53,167 nucleotides of DNA from Dimorphilus gyrociliatus (lineage: Eukaryota; Annelida; Polychaeta; Dinophilidae): contig CAJFCJ010000078.1 of the NCBI GenBank assembly GCA_904063045.1, forward strand, positions 1-53,167. Reading direction: 5' to 3'. The position numbers were made by a program, and so were the translations under genes. This document shows, in pieces, positions 33,080 through 45,280 of this stretch (position 1 is its first letter; every line of letters begins with the position of its first letter). The notes beneath the pieces were generated by a model, which ran no database searches, was not told the origin of the DNA, and saw only the letters and a program-made list of their open reading frames with translations.

Positions 33080-35752
33080 CAGTGGTGAAAGAAATTTTTC
33101 AATCGATGGAATATTTTTTTGTAAGGGCTATTTTGAGAGTATGGGAAAACTCGTCCCCTTTTTGTGGGAAACCCGTCCCTTTTTTTTGGGAAAACTTTTC
33201 CCCTTCTTTGGGGAAAACTTATCCCTTAAATTGATAAATAATGAAATAAATAAAAATAACTGAAAAAATGACATATTGAATGAGAATTGGGTAGAAAAAA
33301 AAGTAGTTCCTCACTTCCTGTTGACAACTGTCTAAAGTGAATAACCATAATTTGATAATTTGGCTTAGTTATTAGAGGTCTGTTGAGAATATAAATTTTG
33401 TGAATATATTGTTAAGATTATAGCTTATTATAAGTAGATTAGTTTATGTCAAATATGTGTTTTATTGCATTTTTTCAGTCAAACATCAAATTGAAACATG
33501 GCTCCTGTTTGTTCAAGCTGTAAAAATCGATTTTATGGCAGACAAAAAAGAATAAAATGTGTTATATGCAATCAAATTCTTCATCAAAAGTGTCTTCAAA
33601 GTAAGTGTTACAATCTGTATAAACTGAGTATTATTATCTTCTTTTTTTCAAAGACCAGAGTCAGTTCATCTGCACTGTTTGTGAAACATTTCTAAAAAAC
33701 AAATCAAGATACCTAATGAACCAGAAAAGAGTGGATCAAGATGAAAATATTGTAGCTTTGGGTGAGAATGGTCCCTCTGAAAATCCAGAGCAGGGGCATA
33801 CTGATACTTACATGAATCATGATGATAACACAAAAGACTTATTAAAGATGAGTGGTGAAAATGAAAATCATGCAGCTATGAATGAGAATCACTTGTCTGA
33901 AAATCAAGAACAAATGCAAATAGATACTAACATGGATCATGAGAATTATAAGGAGATAAATGAAGGAGAGGAAGAAGAAGAAGCAACATATGTAGATAAA
34001 GAGTTTAAAGTTTTGCTTGGTGGAAGTCAGAGAGGAAAGGATATTTTATCATATGATGGATTAGCATTTAAGTTAAAGAAAAGAGGCAAGAATATGATAA
34101 TTTGGAGATGTAGTGTCAGAAATAAAAAAGTTCATTGTCCTGCAACAGTCAAACAAAAAGGAAATGCTTTTGTGCCAGGTCCTCAAAGTCATAATCATGA
34201 CAGAAGAAAAAGTTTAATAACAAACATAAAATGTAGGAAAGAAATGAAAAGTGTTTGTGATAATGATGTCATATCTTCAGGTAGAAAAATTGCTGAAGAT
34301 ATTTTATTGAAATGTTCACCTGAGGAAAACAATTTACCCAATTTGGAGAATTTGAGAAGATTAGCTAACATTACAAGGCAAAAGAACAGGCCTATTGAAT
34401 CAAATGATCCTTTTTTTGAAATAAATGTTGATTTTCTTCCTGATAATTTTCTTCAGAAGGATATCTCATTTGAAAATGAAAGAATTATTATATTTGCTTC
34501 ACAGCAACAATGCAACATATTAGCAGAAAGTAAAATTTGGTATCTTGATGGAACTTTTAAAGTTGTTAAACAACCATTTGTTCAACTTTTCTCAATCCAT
34601 TCATTTATTAAAAAAGATGATGAAGCCAAGCAGATTCCCTTAGCTTTCATCTTTATGACTTCAAAAAAGAAGAAAGCATATAAACTTGTATTAAAGGTGA
34701 GTCATCAAATATTTCATCTAACTTCATAACTTGAACATATTTTGCAGGAAATTCAAACAATAACAAACTATTGGAATCCTAAAAAGTTTGTTGCAGATTT
34801 TGAGTCAGGATTATGGACTGCATTATCATCTATATACCCAGATGTACCAATTCAAGGATGTGTGTTCCATTGGACACAGGCTGTTTTCAGAAAAATACAA
34901 GTCAGTTTCTAACATTAATGTAAATTGTTTAAAATTGTTTCTATTTTTAGAATTTGGGATATGCAACTGACTATAAAACTAGCAAAGATGCAAAAAATAT
35001 GATGAGAAAATTATTAGCCCTGCCTTTCCTTCCATCTCAAGTCATTCCACCTACTTTTTCCACCTTAAAAAGAGAAGCTCTGGAGAAAAATGTATATACA
35101 GATTTATATGAATATGTGGAAAAGACTTAGATTAAAAATTCAATTTGGACTCCAGATAGTTGGTCTGTATTTGGAATGAGCATTCATACTAACAATGATG
35201 TTGAGGGATGGCATAGAAGACTCAATGTAAAAGCTATGCCAAATACTTGTTTCTATTTATTAGTTGATTTTTTGAAACATGAAGCATCTCTAATTCCAGT
35301 CTTTCAAAAGCTTCTATCAGAAAAGAAGTTGAAAAAATATCAAAAAAAATTAAGCATCAAGAAACAGAATAATATTTTCAAGATATGGGATGAATATAAA
35401 CAACGAAAAATAACTTCATTGAATCTATTGGAGAAAACTGCCAATATTTATTCTCAATAGAATTATTTTCAATTCTCTCAATTTCTATCTATTTCCCTTT
35501 AAATACTTTACTTATTTCTCCATTTATTAAATATATTATAACATTCTTTTCGAATTCTCTTACTATATAAGGGGACAAGTTTCCCCAAAGAAGGGGACAA
35601 GTTTTGTAGGAAATTTTTGTCTAGTTTTATGAATAGTTTTCAGATACTCTCTACCTCTCCTAGTTTACAAATTATTTGTATATTTTCATGAGTATGTATA
35701 ATTCTGTATGGAAATTTTTTGGAAAAGCCAAGCAAATTTTTCATACACCCCC
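33080..35752 (+). mobile_element. Mutator-like element carrying a nearly intact transposase
   Basis: The outer ends (33080-33140 and 35605-35752) match the short element at 10616-10849. Just inside lie repeated GGGAAAAC..GTCCCC-type units on the left (33142-33228) and their inverse on the right (35569-35606), acting as terminal inverted repeats. The transposase gene lies between. Either this is one element whose short form is at 10616, or a MULE sits inside a small TA-target MITE. I could not find a 9-bp duplication for the inner ends. Confidence 0.8.
33498..35460 (+). pseudogene. PHD-like + FLYWCH + MULE transposase, one nonsense codon
   Basis: Exons 33498-33600, 33654-34696, 34748-34900 and 34951-35460 join in phase to 602 codons. 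Residues 1-46 form a PHD-like zinc finger (CSSC, CVIC, HQKC, CTVC). Residues 60-140 are acidic and low-complexity. A FLYWCH zinc finger lies at about 150-220 (WRC..., HCPAT, HNHD). The MULE core follows with D333 in WYLDGTFK, D399 in FVADFESG and E518 in NNDVEGWHRRLN, a complete DDE set. The only visible defect is TAG at 35128-35130 (codon 493), where tryptophan would fit. The spliced structure and otherwise open frame suggest very recent inactivation. Confidence 0.88.
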
Positions 35753-35782
35753 TATATCTTATTTATTTATTAATTTTTTAAT

Positions 35783-37019
35783 TAAACGTACATTTATAAA
35801 TATTAGTACTTTAGCTTCAAGCCATTTTGTTGAATGCAAGTTAATCCTCACTTTAACAGGGACTTATGAAGGGCGATTAAATCCTTCTTCCGTCTTTTAT
35901 TCAAAATTTCCAATTTTTGTTGAATAGAGTGCCACAAATGGGACCTGTCGAAAACGGCCATAAATGAAATATTTGAAAGTTAGATTTCAGCCTGGGAAAT
36001 GGTTAGGAGGAATAAGATAACTGTTGATATGTTCTTAGCAGGGTCCCATCTAAGGGTTAGGGGTATTCAAAAAGGTTAGGCAAAAACAAGGGCTGGGTTA
36101 GGGTTAGGGTAAAACCATAGATTTATGGCCGTTTTCTACCACATCCGCCACAAATTATCCTTTTTAGTAAATTGGGGGCCGTCATATGCAAGATTCTTCA
36201 ACATGTGCCATGCATTCTCTATGGGGGAAAGATCTGGGGAGTAAGCTGGCCGAGGTAATACTTTGCACCTTTCAGTCTTAAAATATTTTAGGATAATTTT
36301 GGCTTTGTGGCAAGGAGCATTATCCTGTTGGAAGATGAAACTCTTCCCATATCTTTTTTTCAGGAATGGCATGACCTTTTTTTTCAAAAGAGGCAAGTAC
36401 CATTCCTTTGTGCACTTTTTTTCGATCCTGGAAATGTGCAAGAACCCATCTGGCCGCATACATCCCCAGATCATTACTCCTCCACCACCTATTGGATGCT
36501 TTGTTCTTAGATTTTCTATTTCTGGGTTGAACTGCCATGTTTGGAAATTGTTTGGCCCATCTAAGCTGAATCTACATTCATGAGATATAATTGTTTTGTC
36601 CAAGTCAAATTTATTTTCAAACCAGCCTCTACACATTTCTACTCATCTTAGTCTATTTTTCTTCTTTAGTGGGGGATTTAGAGGGATTTTTTTAAATTTC
36701 CCTCCCATTTCTTTTAGGGCTTTCTGTATGGTCGTCTTTGATACTATTAAGTTGCACTTGGATGCCAACTTTGTACTTGTAACCCATTGTTTTTTTCCTC
36801 CTTCATCTTTTTAATCTCCCTCTTCATGATGATTCTGTCTCTTTTTGAAAGGGAGCTTGGTCTCCCTACACCTCCACTTTTTTGGTATGATGGCTTCAGA
36901 ATGAATTTAACAGAAGATTTTGGAATTTTCAATAATTCTGAAATCTCTCCATAGGATAATCCCTCTTCATGTTTTCTCTTGATTAATGCCTTAATTACTT
37001 GACCATATGCCATATTCAA
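35783..37019 (-). pseudogene. Tc1-like transposase, catalytically dead and split by a MITE
   Basis: The N-terminal helix-turn-helix (YGEISELLKIPKSSVKFIL, GVGRPSSLSKRD) lies in 37019-36747. After a frame-broken stretch the core lies in 36636-36147. The first catalytic site reads ISHECRF, where family members have SDE, so the first aspartate is lost. The rest reads QQDNAPCH and DLSPIENAW with 34 residues between D and E (DD34E type). The C-terminal coding sequence is cut by the MITE at 35940-36146 and resumes on its other side to about 35835. This is a different lineage from the DD35E element at 11929. Confidence 0.85.
35931..36155 (+). mobile_element. MITE with 9-bp target duplication, copy 3
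   Basis: Element 35940-36146 (207 bp) is flanked by perfect GCCACAAAT repeats. It is inserted into the coding region of a Tc1 transposase relic, which dates the MITE as younger than that Tc1 copy. The internal GGGTTAGGGTTAGGGT is present. Confidence 0.92.
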
Positions 37020-37996
37020 ATTTTATTTTTGATACTGGCCTATTAATATTATTCATGTCTATCATACTGATTGAGTACACTGTAACCAAAAAGGCAATAT
37101 GGAAATTTATAGTTCAAAATATTTTAGTTATCATGCTAATTTTGAAATATTCAATTTTTCTATATAACATAATAGAAACCTAAGAATACTTGTTGCATAT
37201 ATCAAATGTAGCATTACATATTCTGACAACTATTGTTGACAATGTCATTTTCAAGGTTGTTGTTAAAACTTGAATCAATTTTTCCCAGGATTAACTATTT
37301 ACTTGCCAATTGCATCATGGCTTTTTTATGACTAATTTTTGAAAATGAAAGTATATGGAGAATTGGTTTATTTATGAATTATCTACAGGGACTAATAACA
37401 GTGTGAAGAGATGACACAATAACATAAATGATAAAGATTTGAACCCTAACTGGCTAATGCAATATTAGTTCAAACATCATTTATGCTTCATAGTACTCTT
37501 TCTTTGATAGTAAATACTTCGATATTTTTTATCTTGAATTCTTAAATGTTTTTCACTAACACATTCTTAGTATTATACCTGCTTTTCTTTGGTATTAATA
37601 AAAGAAATGGCTAGAATTTCATGAGTAAAGCTTTACCCCTAATGGGTATGATTTCACTCAGGTATGGTTTAACCCCACTATGGCTTCATCTGTTCCCCAC
37701 AAATATCATATTTCAGAATTAATAATATTCCAACTATTACTACAGTATGATAGAAATTTCAAAATTGTGCCAAAGGAATATGTATTAAGTAAATGTGTTC
37801 AATCTAACATTACTGTATAGATTCTACAGTTAGAAATCAGACATCTGAAAATCTTCAGAAATGCATTTCATGAAATAAAAGATGGATTAATAGTAATCTG
37901 AAAAGCTTATGTGGTTATAGATTGAGATTAGGCATTATTAAGACTTTTCAATTGCACCGATACATGAATTATGAAACTTTGGTTGTGTTCTGTCAT
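37020..37996. other. Interval without a recognisable gene
   Basis: AT-rich DNA. TACACTGTAACCAAAAAGG near 37075 resembles a Tc1-type end, but no partner end was found. Confidence 0.4.
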
Positions 37997-40900
37997 TCAA
38001 GCGAAAGATCCTTCATAATTGGAGTTACAATGATCAATGTATAAAAGACTGTTACGATTCCAGGCATAAAGTGCTGCTGCACCTTTACTCTCTCTAAGAA
38101 CACTATTAAAGTCCGATTCCCTTACTAAATGTTTAGCCTTTTCAATCTTAGCTGGGTTAATATTTGAAAGGTTGACTTCTCGAATTTTGTACAAAAGACC
38201 TTTTGCAGTATACAATTGAAGATGCTTTTGACAGTTTTCCCAATTATCTAACTCAGACTCATCAACTCCTAAAATTAGAAGCAGTGACTTTATTGCGGCA
38301 TCAACATCAGATGAAGGGTTCAACATTGTACTCAACTCTCCCAAACATCTGGGATCACAATTCAACACTTTTTCATTCAGAATTTCAGTTTTTGATTTTA
38401 TATCCAGACTTCTGCAAACATCATCCACTTCATTACTTCCCAGAATTTCATTCAAAACACTTATCCAATAGTTGGCAGATTGTTGATTTTCTTCAAGAGA
38501 AATAGCTTGAATACTCTCTGCTAGAGTATTACAATCTTTGTTATGAACTTTAAATATATTTTCAATCTGGAAAAATTGAAAATGATTATTCACTTAAAAT
38601 ACATTAGAGGAAATGTAAATGATATATTAATACTGCATTAATGAAAGATGGCAATGGAGGTTCTTCAGATTCATTCAATGATTTATCATTCTTCTTATAA
38701 ATCTAAAGTTGGAAAAAAAATGAACTTTTCTTGTCTATTTTGCTAAACACTTGAATTATTTGTCTCAAACAACAATTTTTAGTTTCTTACTTTAAATTTA
38801 CCAAACCAGTCATATGAGTTTGAACTTGAATTAAAATTTATATACAAATCCAACACTCCTGATTCTTCTCCAGTGTTACCCATAACATTCCATTTATCAT
38901 TAATACAATCAGCATGAAACCATTCTTTATCTGATGATCTAACAACAGCAACTTTTTTTGCATTTGGAATTTTTACTTGAAATTTAACATCTGTGTTGTA
39001 GTATAGTTTGTGAAATGGTTCCATCAATAAACAAGGGTTTTTAATATTGGGAAATTCAAAACTTTCATTGAATCCTTGGCTTACAACAAACACACAACTG
39101 TAGGCTAGACCATAACTGCTTGTTGAGTTGCTCTCTCTTACATAAATATCATAAGTGTAAATACCTGGCATTGGAAATTTGACCATAAACTTAACTTCAG
39201 TTCTGTTATTGATATGAAATTGATATCTATCCAGTTCAGTTTCAATTGCAGATGAACAGGTGTAAAATAAATGACACAAAAATTCACATTCTTTTAATTT
39301 ATAAAATCTAAAATCAATTGATTTGTAGACATGTTGTAAAGGCAAAAAACCTTCTTCTGTCTTTAATTGATGCATCTGAAATTTTTCATATTGTCCAATT
39401 GGGATATTCAATTGTTTAGCCGCAATTTGAATTTGCACTTTTGGATCATTTCTACAAACAATCATAAAGGAACATAAGCCTGAATAATCCCCTTCTTCAC
39501 ATCTCTTCTTAGCATATATGTTTAGAACATATTCTCCCTTTTTAGGTAAAAACACTCTTATACAGGCTCTGTTGTACTCAAAAGTTGTCAGGCAATGCTT
39601 TCTTAATTCTGTCTCCTCCATATCATTACTTAAAAGTTTAAAAGTTATAGAATATTCCTCAGTATTGGCATTAAATTCAATAATTGCATATCCATTTTCA
39701 TCACAGTTCACAATTCCAGTTTGTGGATTAAAATTGGAGAAATTTAGTTTTCTCGTAATATTGTTTTCTCCCATTTTATTATAAATAGCTTTTGGAAAAA
39801 ACAATTTTTGTTTTGGCATTTCTTCGCCTGGTAGGATCTGGTAATTAATTATGTAAGCACACAAGAATTTTGTTGCTGTCCATATAATAAATTGATATTT
39901 TGCAGGAAAAGGAAGCCTCAGCCAAATCACACATCTATCCCTTTTCCTTTCAACAAAAGCAATACAATATGTTTTGATTTGACCATCTTTAGTCACCACC
40001 ATTTCATTCTTATTATCACAAGCTGATCCATTCAACATATATAAATAAAAGTTTATGTCACAATAAAAATTCTTGCTAATACCAAATATGATTTCATTAT
40101 TGGCTTTGTTTGTTTCAATGGTTTGTCTAGGATGAGAAAGAATTGACAAGCCATTGTTAAAAAATGGCATCCGTATTATGGTTGCTTCAAGAAATTCTTG
40201 TTTTGTAAATGAACGAGCTAACAGCTGATTTTTAGGATTGTCAGGGAAAAATTGAAATATGAATTGTTCTGGATTAGAAAGAAAGTATTCCTCTTTAAAT
40301 ACATAAACTCGTTCATCCTTTGAATGTTTGACTTTGTCTTTATTAGATATTAAAGTCCACCCTTCCATATCACTTATTGTATGAAACCATGCCCAATGTG
40401 GATGGCATATGTACCATTTATTAGAAACTTTAACAATAGTCCATTTACAAATGCCTGTTTTATCATTTTCAAAGCTTTTATAAATGCCCCAAACTGTAGC
40501 ACAAGAAAGATTTGCTAGGCTAACAGAAGTATAATATTTTGAATAGTACATTTGATATAAAAGTATTATATTTAGCCCATTCTCACCTGCAAAGTTTTGT
40601 AAAAAGTGCAGTATTTCTGCCAGTTTCTAATATGTTTTGTATTTCATATCCAACTGTTCCAAAAGGTAAATTATTGGTGTCAATGTCTTTTAATTTTGGT
40701 GAAGTAATCCAGCGAAAAATTATTCGAAGTTTTTCCATTTCATCTTTGCAAACTGCTGTTAAATGATCTACTAGATGAGATAAAGAATTTTTCGTAATCA
40801 TTGGTGTTATTGCCTCTAAAGCAATTTTGTCTAACTCTTTAAAACAATAGTTTTTGAGAGCTTCTTCTTTTGTCAATGGAGAAGGGTATGGTTCATCTGT

Positions 40901-41255
40901 GTTTACCTATTATTGTATTTCACAAAAGTGTTATAGGTCTACAACATAAGACAGGTTTTTAACAAATAGAAAGTGAAAGTAAAAATAGAAATCTGAATTT
41001 TTTTAAGTAAAATAAAATATGATGTGACAGAAAACACCCATAAATGTAGTGTTTTCATAAGCTATGTCTTACACAATCATTGGGAAATGATTCATTTAAA
41101 TTGAACTTTGATACTTGACCCCATGGAAATGTTTCCAAAGTATAGAAAATATTATAAAAAATATAGGTCACCTGTTCTCCATAAGAATTAGCCCACTCTC
41201 TATTTGCTATTCTCAATTTGATGTCTGTTGGATAAGGAATTTCAGTATAATCCAT
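37997..41255 (-). CDS. KY-like transglutaminase-fold protein with dynein-stalk-like tail
   Basis: Exons 41255-41172, 40906-40587, 40519-38791, 38702-38634 and 38566-37997 join in phase to 923 residues. The N-terminal part shows the KY/transglutaminase-like core (EKLRIIFRWIT at about 86, LFTKLC at 129, then CKWTIVKVSNKWYICHPHWA at 159-178). Against the usual GxC / HxW / WxxxD pattern, the Cys, His and Asp positions hold T123, C159 and H174, so it should be a pseudoenzyme. Residues 180-710 contain repeated beta-rich KY-type modules (each with a C..F.V-like end). The last 190 residues are helical and read like the dynein heavy-chain stalk return helix (IEKAKHLVRESDF, SKGAAALYAWNRNSLLYI). KY proteins act at muscle and cytoskeletal structures. 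Function here is inferred. Confidence 0.78.
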
Positions 41256-41700
41256 TTCGTTTGAAATATGATCACTATTTCTGTTTGTAATTGGCTCTTT
41301 CTCTTATGAAGACAGGAGACTGAATAAAAGATTGTGGAAGACACATTCTTACTTTCTTTTCTATTTTTAAAACATTTTTTTTCTCTTGTTTAATTGTTAT
41401 GCAGATTTAAGCTTTTTTAAGTTTTGAATTAGTATTGTAAGTAAAAGTAGTAGCAATTATTCAACCAAAGAGAAATACAACCTACCACAATGTATTAGAA
41501 ATATACAATGCAAAGGGGCTAAATGTTCAAGTTACTCAAAGTTGGAAATAAACACAGATATATCGAGATAAAGAGAAAAGAAAAAATCAGATACAAACAG
41601 CTAGAGACTCATGTCAGCTATAATTGTCTTTCATCTAATATAATCACTAAATCATCATCTAAACAGTTACACTTTTGATTTCTTCTTGAGATGAGTATGA
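41256..41700. other. Upstream flank of the KY-like gene
   Basis: No coding pattern. A MITE-end-like GTGACAGAAAACACCC sits nearby at about 41025-41040, inside the first intron of the KY-like gene. Confidence 0.35.
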
Positions 41701-41701
41701 A

Positions 41702-41955
41702 CTCATACCATATATGGTGTAGTGGATGGGTACTTCGCCTAAATTTGGCTGTGAGCCAAATTTCCTTTACGTTATTTTATAATTACCTTACGTTATATAT
41801 ATTTTAAACCTAACCATATTTCATTACCCCTTATCATTTTCGATACGTTATTACTTATTATTACTGCTGTATATTTACTAGTAAATATAGTAAATACGTT
41901 AAATCTTTAACGCGTTGTACTGCTCATTCACCGACTACATATGGTATCACCATTG
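41702..41955. mobile_element. Candidate short inverted-repeat element with A-box-like motif
   Basis: The left end has CATACCATAT followed by TGTAGTGGATGGG. The right end, inverted, gives GATACCATAT followed by GTAGTCGGTGAATG. The two ends pair imperfectly over about 30 bases across 250 bp. Near the left end GTGTAGTGGATGGGTACTTC looks like a tRNA A box, but no B box or cloverleaf follows. It is a MITE or SINE relic; family unknown. Confidence 0.4.
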
Positions 41956-42439
41956 TCATCTGGTTAAACTAGGATATCATTGTTTTTCTCTAATAAAAAA
42001 GTTTGCATGTAATTTTTCAATAAACAAATATAGATATGGCATCCTTGTTTAACAGCTTTTATGGGAAGGTCACTGTAGAGTTTCAATTGCATGCCATATC
42101 AAAGGCAGCAAAATACTGGATCATTTTCAAATTAAAAACTCTGAAAAAATTAAATTAAAATAAATAATTTGTTATTAAAATCTGATAGAGATGTAATAAC
42201 ATCCAATCAAATGACTTTATTCACTAAGGTATTAGTGTAATTATTGTTATTAAACCCTAACCTCACAAACTTCTCTGGCAATATGACATCTTAGAACCCA
42301 TTTTAATATATATAAATATCGATTATCTTTATTTCCATAGATGCAAAGGAACATTTTCAGTTGACCCCATATTTTTTTTTTCAAACTGTTTATCTTCATT
42401 TAAATACTTAATAGTTTTGATAATAATTCTACAGAAGAT

Positions 42440-42690
42440 GAATAACCTAATGTTGAATGGACAATTGGAGGTATTGTTATAAAATCTACCACTTTGCTAC
42501 AACAAGCTTCAATCATTGACAATATTACAAATAATCTACAATTAAATGATGCTAATGTAGCCATTCATGTTGGAAATTTGGACCACGGTGTTCATTGTAA
42601 AGTTCAATTTTGTAATGTTGACAATTATTATGATACCATTTCGTCTGAGGAATTTAAATCATATGTTAAAGTAAGAAACACTTAAGTTTA
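42440..42690 (+). CDS. Hypothetical exon-like frame, unassigned
   Basis: An open frame from after the TAA at 42443 to about 42672, reading NVEWTIGGIVIKS, then LQQASIIDNITNNL and HVGNLDHGVHCKVQF. A GTAAGAA donor-like site ends it. The composition looks protein-like, but I recognise no family and no partner exon. Confidence 0.25.
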
Positions 42691-42834
42691 ATATAAAACA
42701 TTGGACAAATATCATTTATATACTTACACTTGTAAATGAACTTATGATTCTATTTGCATGAGTACTAGCATACTATTAGATGGGCAATACCAATAATTTC
42801 AATTTGGAGCAGAACAAGAAGATACCAAGAAAAA

Positions 42835-42955
42835 AAAGAGCTCGCAACTGCAAACAAAATTGTGGGAAATTTAGGGTTGGTTATTTCAAAAAGAACCATT
42901 CAGAGGATTCTGAAAGAGAAAGGAGCAAGTTTTACAACTTTATCATTAGCTTAAT
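42835..42955 (+). pseudogene. Tc1-like helix-turn-helix fragment
   Basis: One frame reads NLGLVISKRTIQRILKEKGA, the recognition-helix segment of Tc1/mariner transposases. There is no catalytic part. Confidence 0.5.
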
Positions 42956-43164
42956 CCAGTAAAGTGTTTCTACTAATAAATGCATAAGCCAAAAATAATA
43001 TCATTTAGCTATTGAAGAGCATTTTTTTTTGATTCTCAATTGACAAGCTGTTTTTCACAGATATTATACAAAGAAATTGCCTACAAGACCAAAATGCCTG
43101 CGTCACTATTGCCAATTGCTCCTTCATTACCAACAATTTTCGGCTTGGTGATCTGACTTTACTC

Positions 43165-43212
43165 AATACATATTCTTTGGTATTTTGTTACCTAATCTCT
43201 ACCTAAAGTACA
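43165..43212 (+). repeat. Fragment of the LTR-like repeat
   Basis: TTTACTCAATACATATTCTT and the following TGTTACCTAATCTCTACC match the 3' part of the repeat at 5465-5535, with a short deletion. Confidence 0.55.
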
Positions 43213-43479
43213 TTTGCATATAATAACAATAACAATTCGAAGGAGCTGTGATATGGATGAGTACCATAGAAAGAACAATATATATGTCTTAAAATATGCT
43301 TTGTAAATTTCAATATTACATTTAAAAGAGCAAGCATAACATAAGGTTGTGTAGAGTCTAAAACTTGGTTTCATATCAATTTATCTGGCACTACTTCAAT
43401 TTCATATGTCACATTCATCCATGCTATCTATGCGAATGGGTCCAACAGCAGGGGACTTTTTAGGCTTGTAAAAGAAAAT

Positions 43480-44100
43480 GCCATTGAAATTTTGTTTATT
43501 TCTCCATTTTATTTATTAATCCATGAATGGAGAAAAGTTGATTAAAAGGGTCTTTCACACATTTAAATCTGCTGCCCATTAAAGAAAAATGTTTTAACCA
43601 GATTGAAGTGAATACTTTGAGGTTCAGCTGGTCTAAACTGCTTTCTTGTCCAAGTTTCCAGATATGTACAATTATCTATAGATGGAATAACTTCACTAGA
43701 ACTGCAATGTTTCACCAGAACATCTCCATCTAAATGTTTTCTGAACTAATGATATCTTTATTACAGGCATTTTTCAGTTCATTCCTAATCATTATTTTCT
43801 TTTCCAAATCCAGTACTCTTGTACTCTTGCATGAGATTGTGAAATCTTTCCAGGATAAAAGTTGTTACCCTTCCGGCTGGCTGTTGCTGAACATTTGTTT
43901 CTTTGTTCATAACACAGTAAATCCAGAATATTATCTTGTTTCTTTTTTCTTTATTATTGTAGTAGAAATTGTTGAAAAGTAGCAAATCTTTTCCTTTCCG
44001 AATCATTCCCTTTAAGATTTTAAATGAATAATTTTCTTTCTAACAATCTGATCTTGGAGAAATGATAAATGATACCTCCATCAAAATTATTTTGTTGAGC
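43480..44100 (-). pseudogene. FLYWCH-MULE transposase remnant
   Basis: The minus strand shows a FLYWCH pattern (IIFWIYCVMNKE then, out of frame, KCSATASRKG). Next come CNKDIISSENI and finally DPFNQLFSIHGLINKM, the segment that in the nearly intact copy is QPFVQLFSIHSFIKK. Several frameshifts and stops interrupt it. Confidence 0.7.
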
Positions 44101-45280
44101 TAGAAGATCTTCAACTAAAACATTGTTTGATTCCACAATACTGCCATTAGTATCACTTTCTCTGGACTTTCCCCAATGATTTTCACAAACAATAGTATGC
44201 TCATTTGTAATATTGGCTGTACAGCAATCAATAATTTTTTATTATAGATACAAAAAAGTTCTATTTTGACAATTTTGGCAATTTATCTTTAACAGATTGA
44301 TACTGATAATATGCATATAATATGATACTTATGCAACTCTCCAACTTTTGAAATTTGAACCTGGTTATTTAGAAGACAGGAAACAATGAATACATGACCA
44401 TATTTAGAACATCTTATCTTAAAACATTCCTTTGCTTTTATAAACATTGAAATTTTTGAACTCTAGTACTTTTTCAAAGGATACCTTTCAAGTGCATTAA
44501 ACAAGAAAACATAAGAATTGAATATTTCACCATTTTTGTAAAATGTATATGCATTGTAGTAAAAAAAATTAGGTTCAAAGTTCAAGATCTATGTTTGGCC
44601 AATTCTTATTGCATTTTCTTGGTTAGGATTTAAGAAGTACAAGCATAAGTTGCAATAAAGTAATATGGTTAAAACATAAAATTTTTTACAATATTGAATC
44701 AGAAAACAACATTTTTTTCAAAAAATGATGTATCCAATACGTGCAATGGACTTGAATATTCTTCTAACTCTTTGAAATATTTAGATTTTAATAGAGAATA
44801 AATACCTGGGTATTATTGAAATTTTGAATGTGTCTTACCATTTCTTTACAGTATTCAAATTGGGTAAACCTAAATAGGGATTCACCTCCAATGGGAACGG
44901 TTTCACCTCTATTTGTTTTCATCCTTGTTGATGAAATTCTTATCATATCATTTTTTTAGGCATAACATTAATTCTACTAATGCCAAGAAGTTTCGAATTA
45001 GTATTGACCTATGGCAAAGTAGTCATTGGTTGAGCATAGTAAAAATATACCACCATATGGCCAATGTCAAAAAAAAGACACTTTATTTTTAGAGAGAAAT
45101 ACATTTATTGAGTTTAAATATTACAACACTGTTATTACATTCCAAATACATAAGAATAATATTTTGGGAAAATGCTTTTTCTTCATTTCAAAAACTTTTA
45201 GGGTTAATCCTAACCTAACCCTCCATTGAATTTATATGTTAAATCTTGATCCATTATATTCATATTTCCTCTTTATTAGT
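44101..45280. other. Interval with dispersed repeat and STAT-B 3' flank
   Basis: 44325-44470 resembles 48560-48710 (GCAACTCTCCAAC, then GGAAAACAAT- and TGACCATATTTA-like blocks in the same order). 45090-45280 is the 3' flank of STAT-B, shared with STAT-A at 19095-19260. No gene seen. Confidence 0.45.

Noticed and set aside
36263-36583. Plus-strand frames of about 106 and 67 residues
   Set aside because: They are antisense shadows of the Tc1-like transposase on the minus strand.
38779-40551. Treating the 590-residue frame as a complete gene starting MYYSKYY
   Set aside because: Its first residues are intron sequence. Phase-matched splice sites join exons on both sides, giving the 923-residue protein.
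41720-41790. tRNA gene near 41720
   Set aside because: Only an A-box-like stretch is present. There is no B box and no cloverleaf with acceptor pairing.
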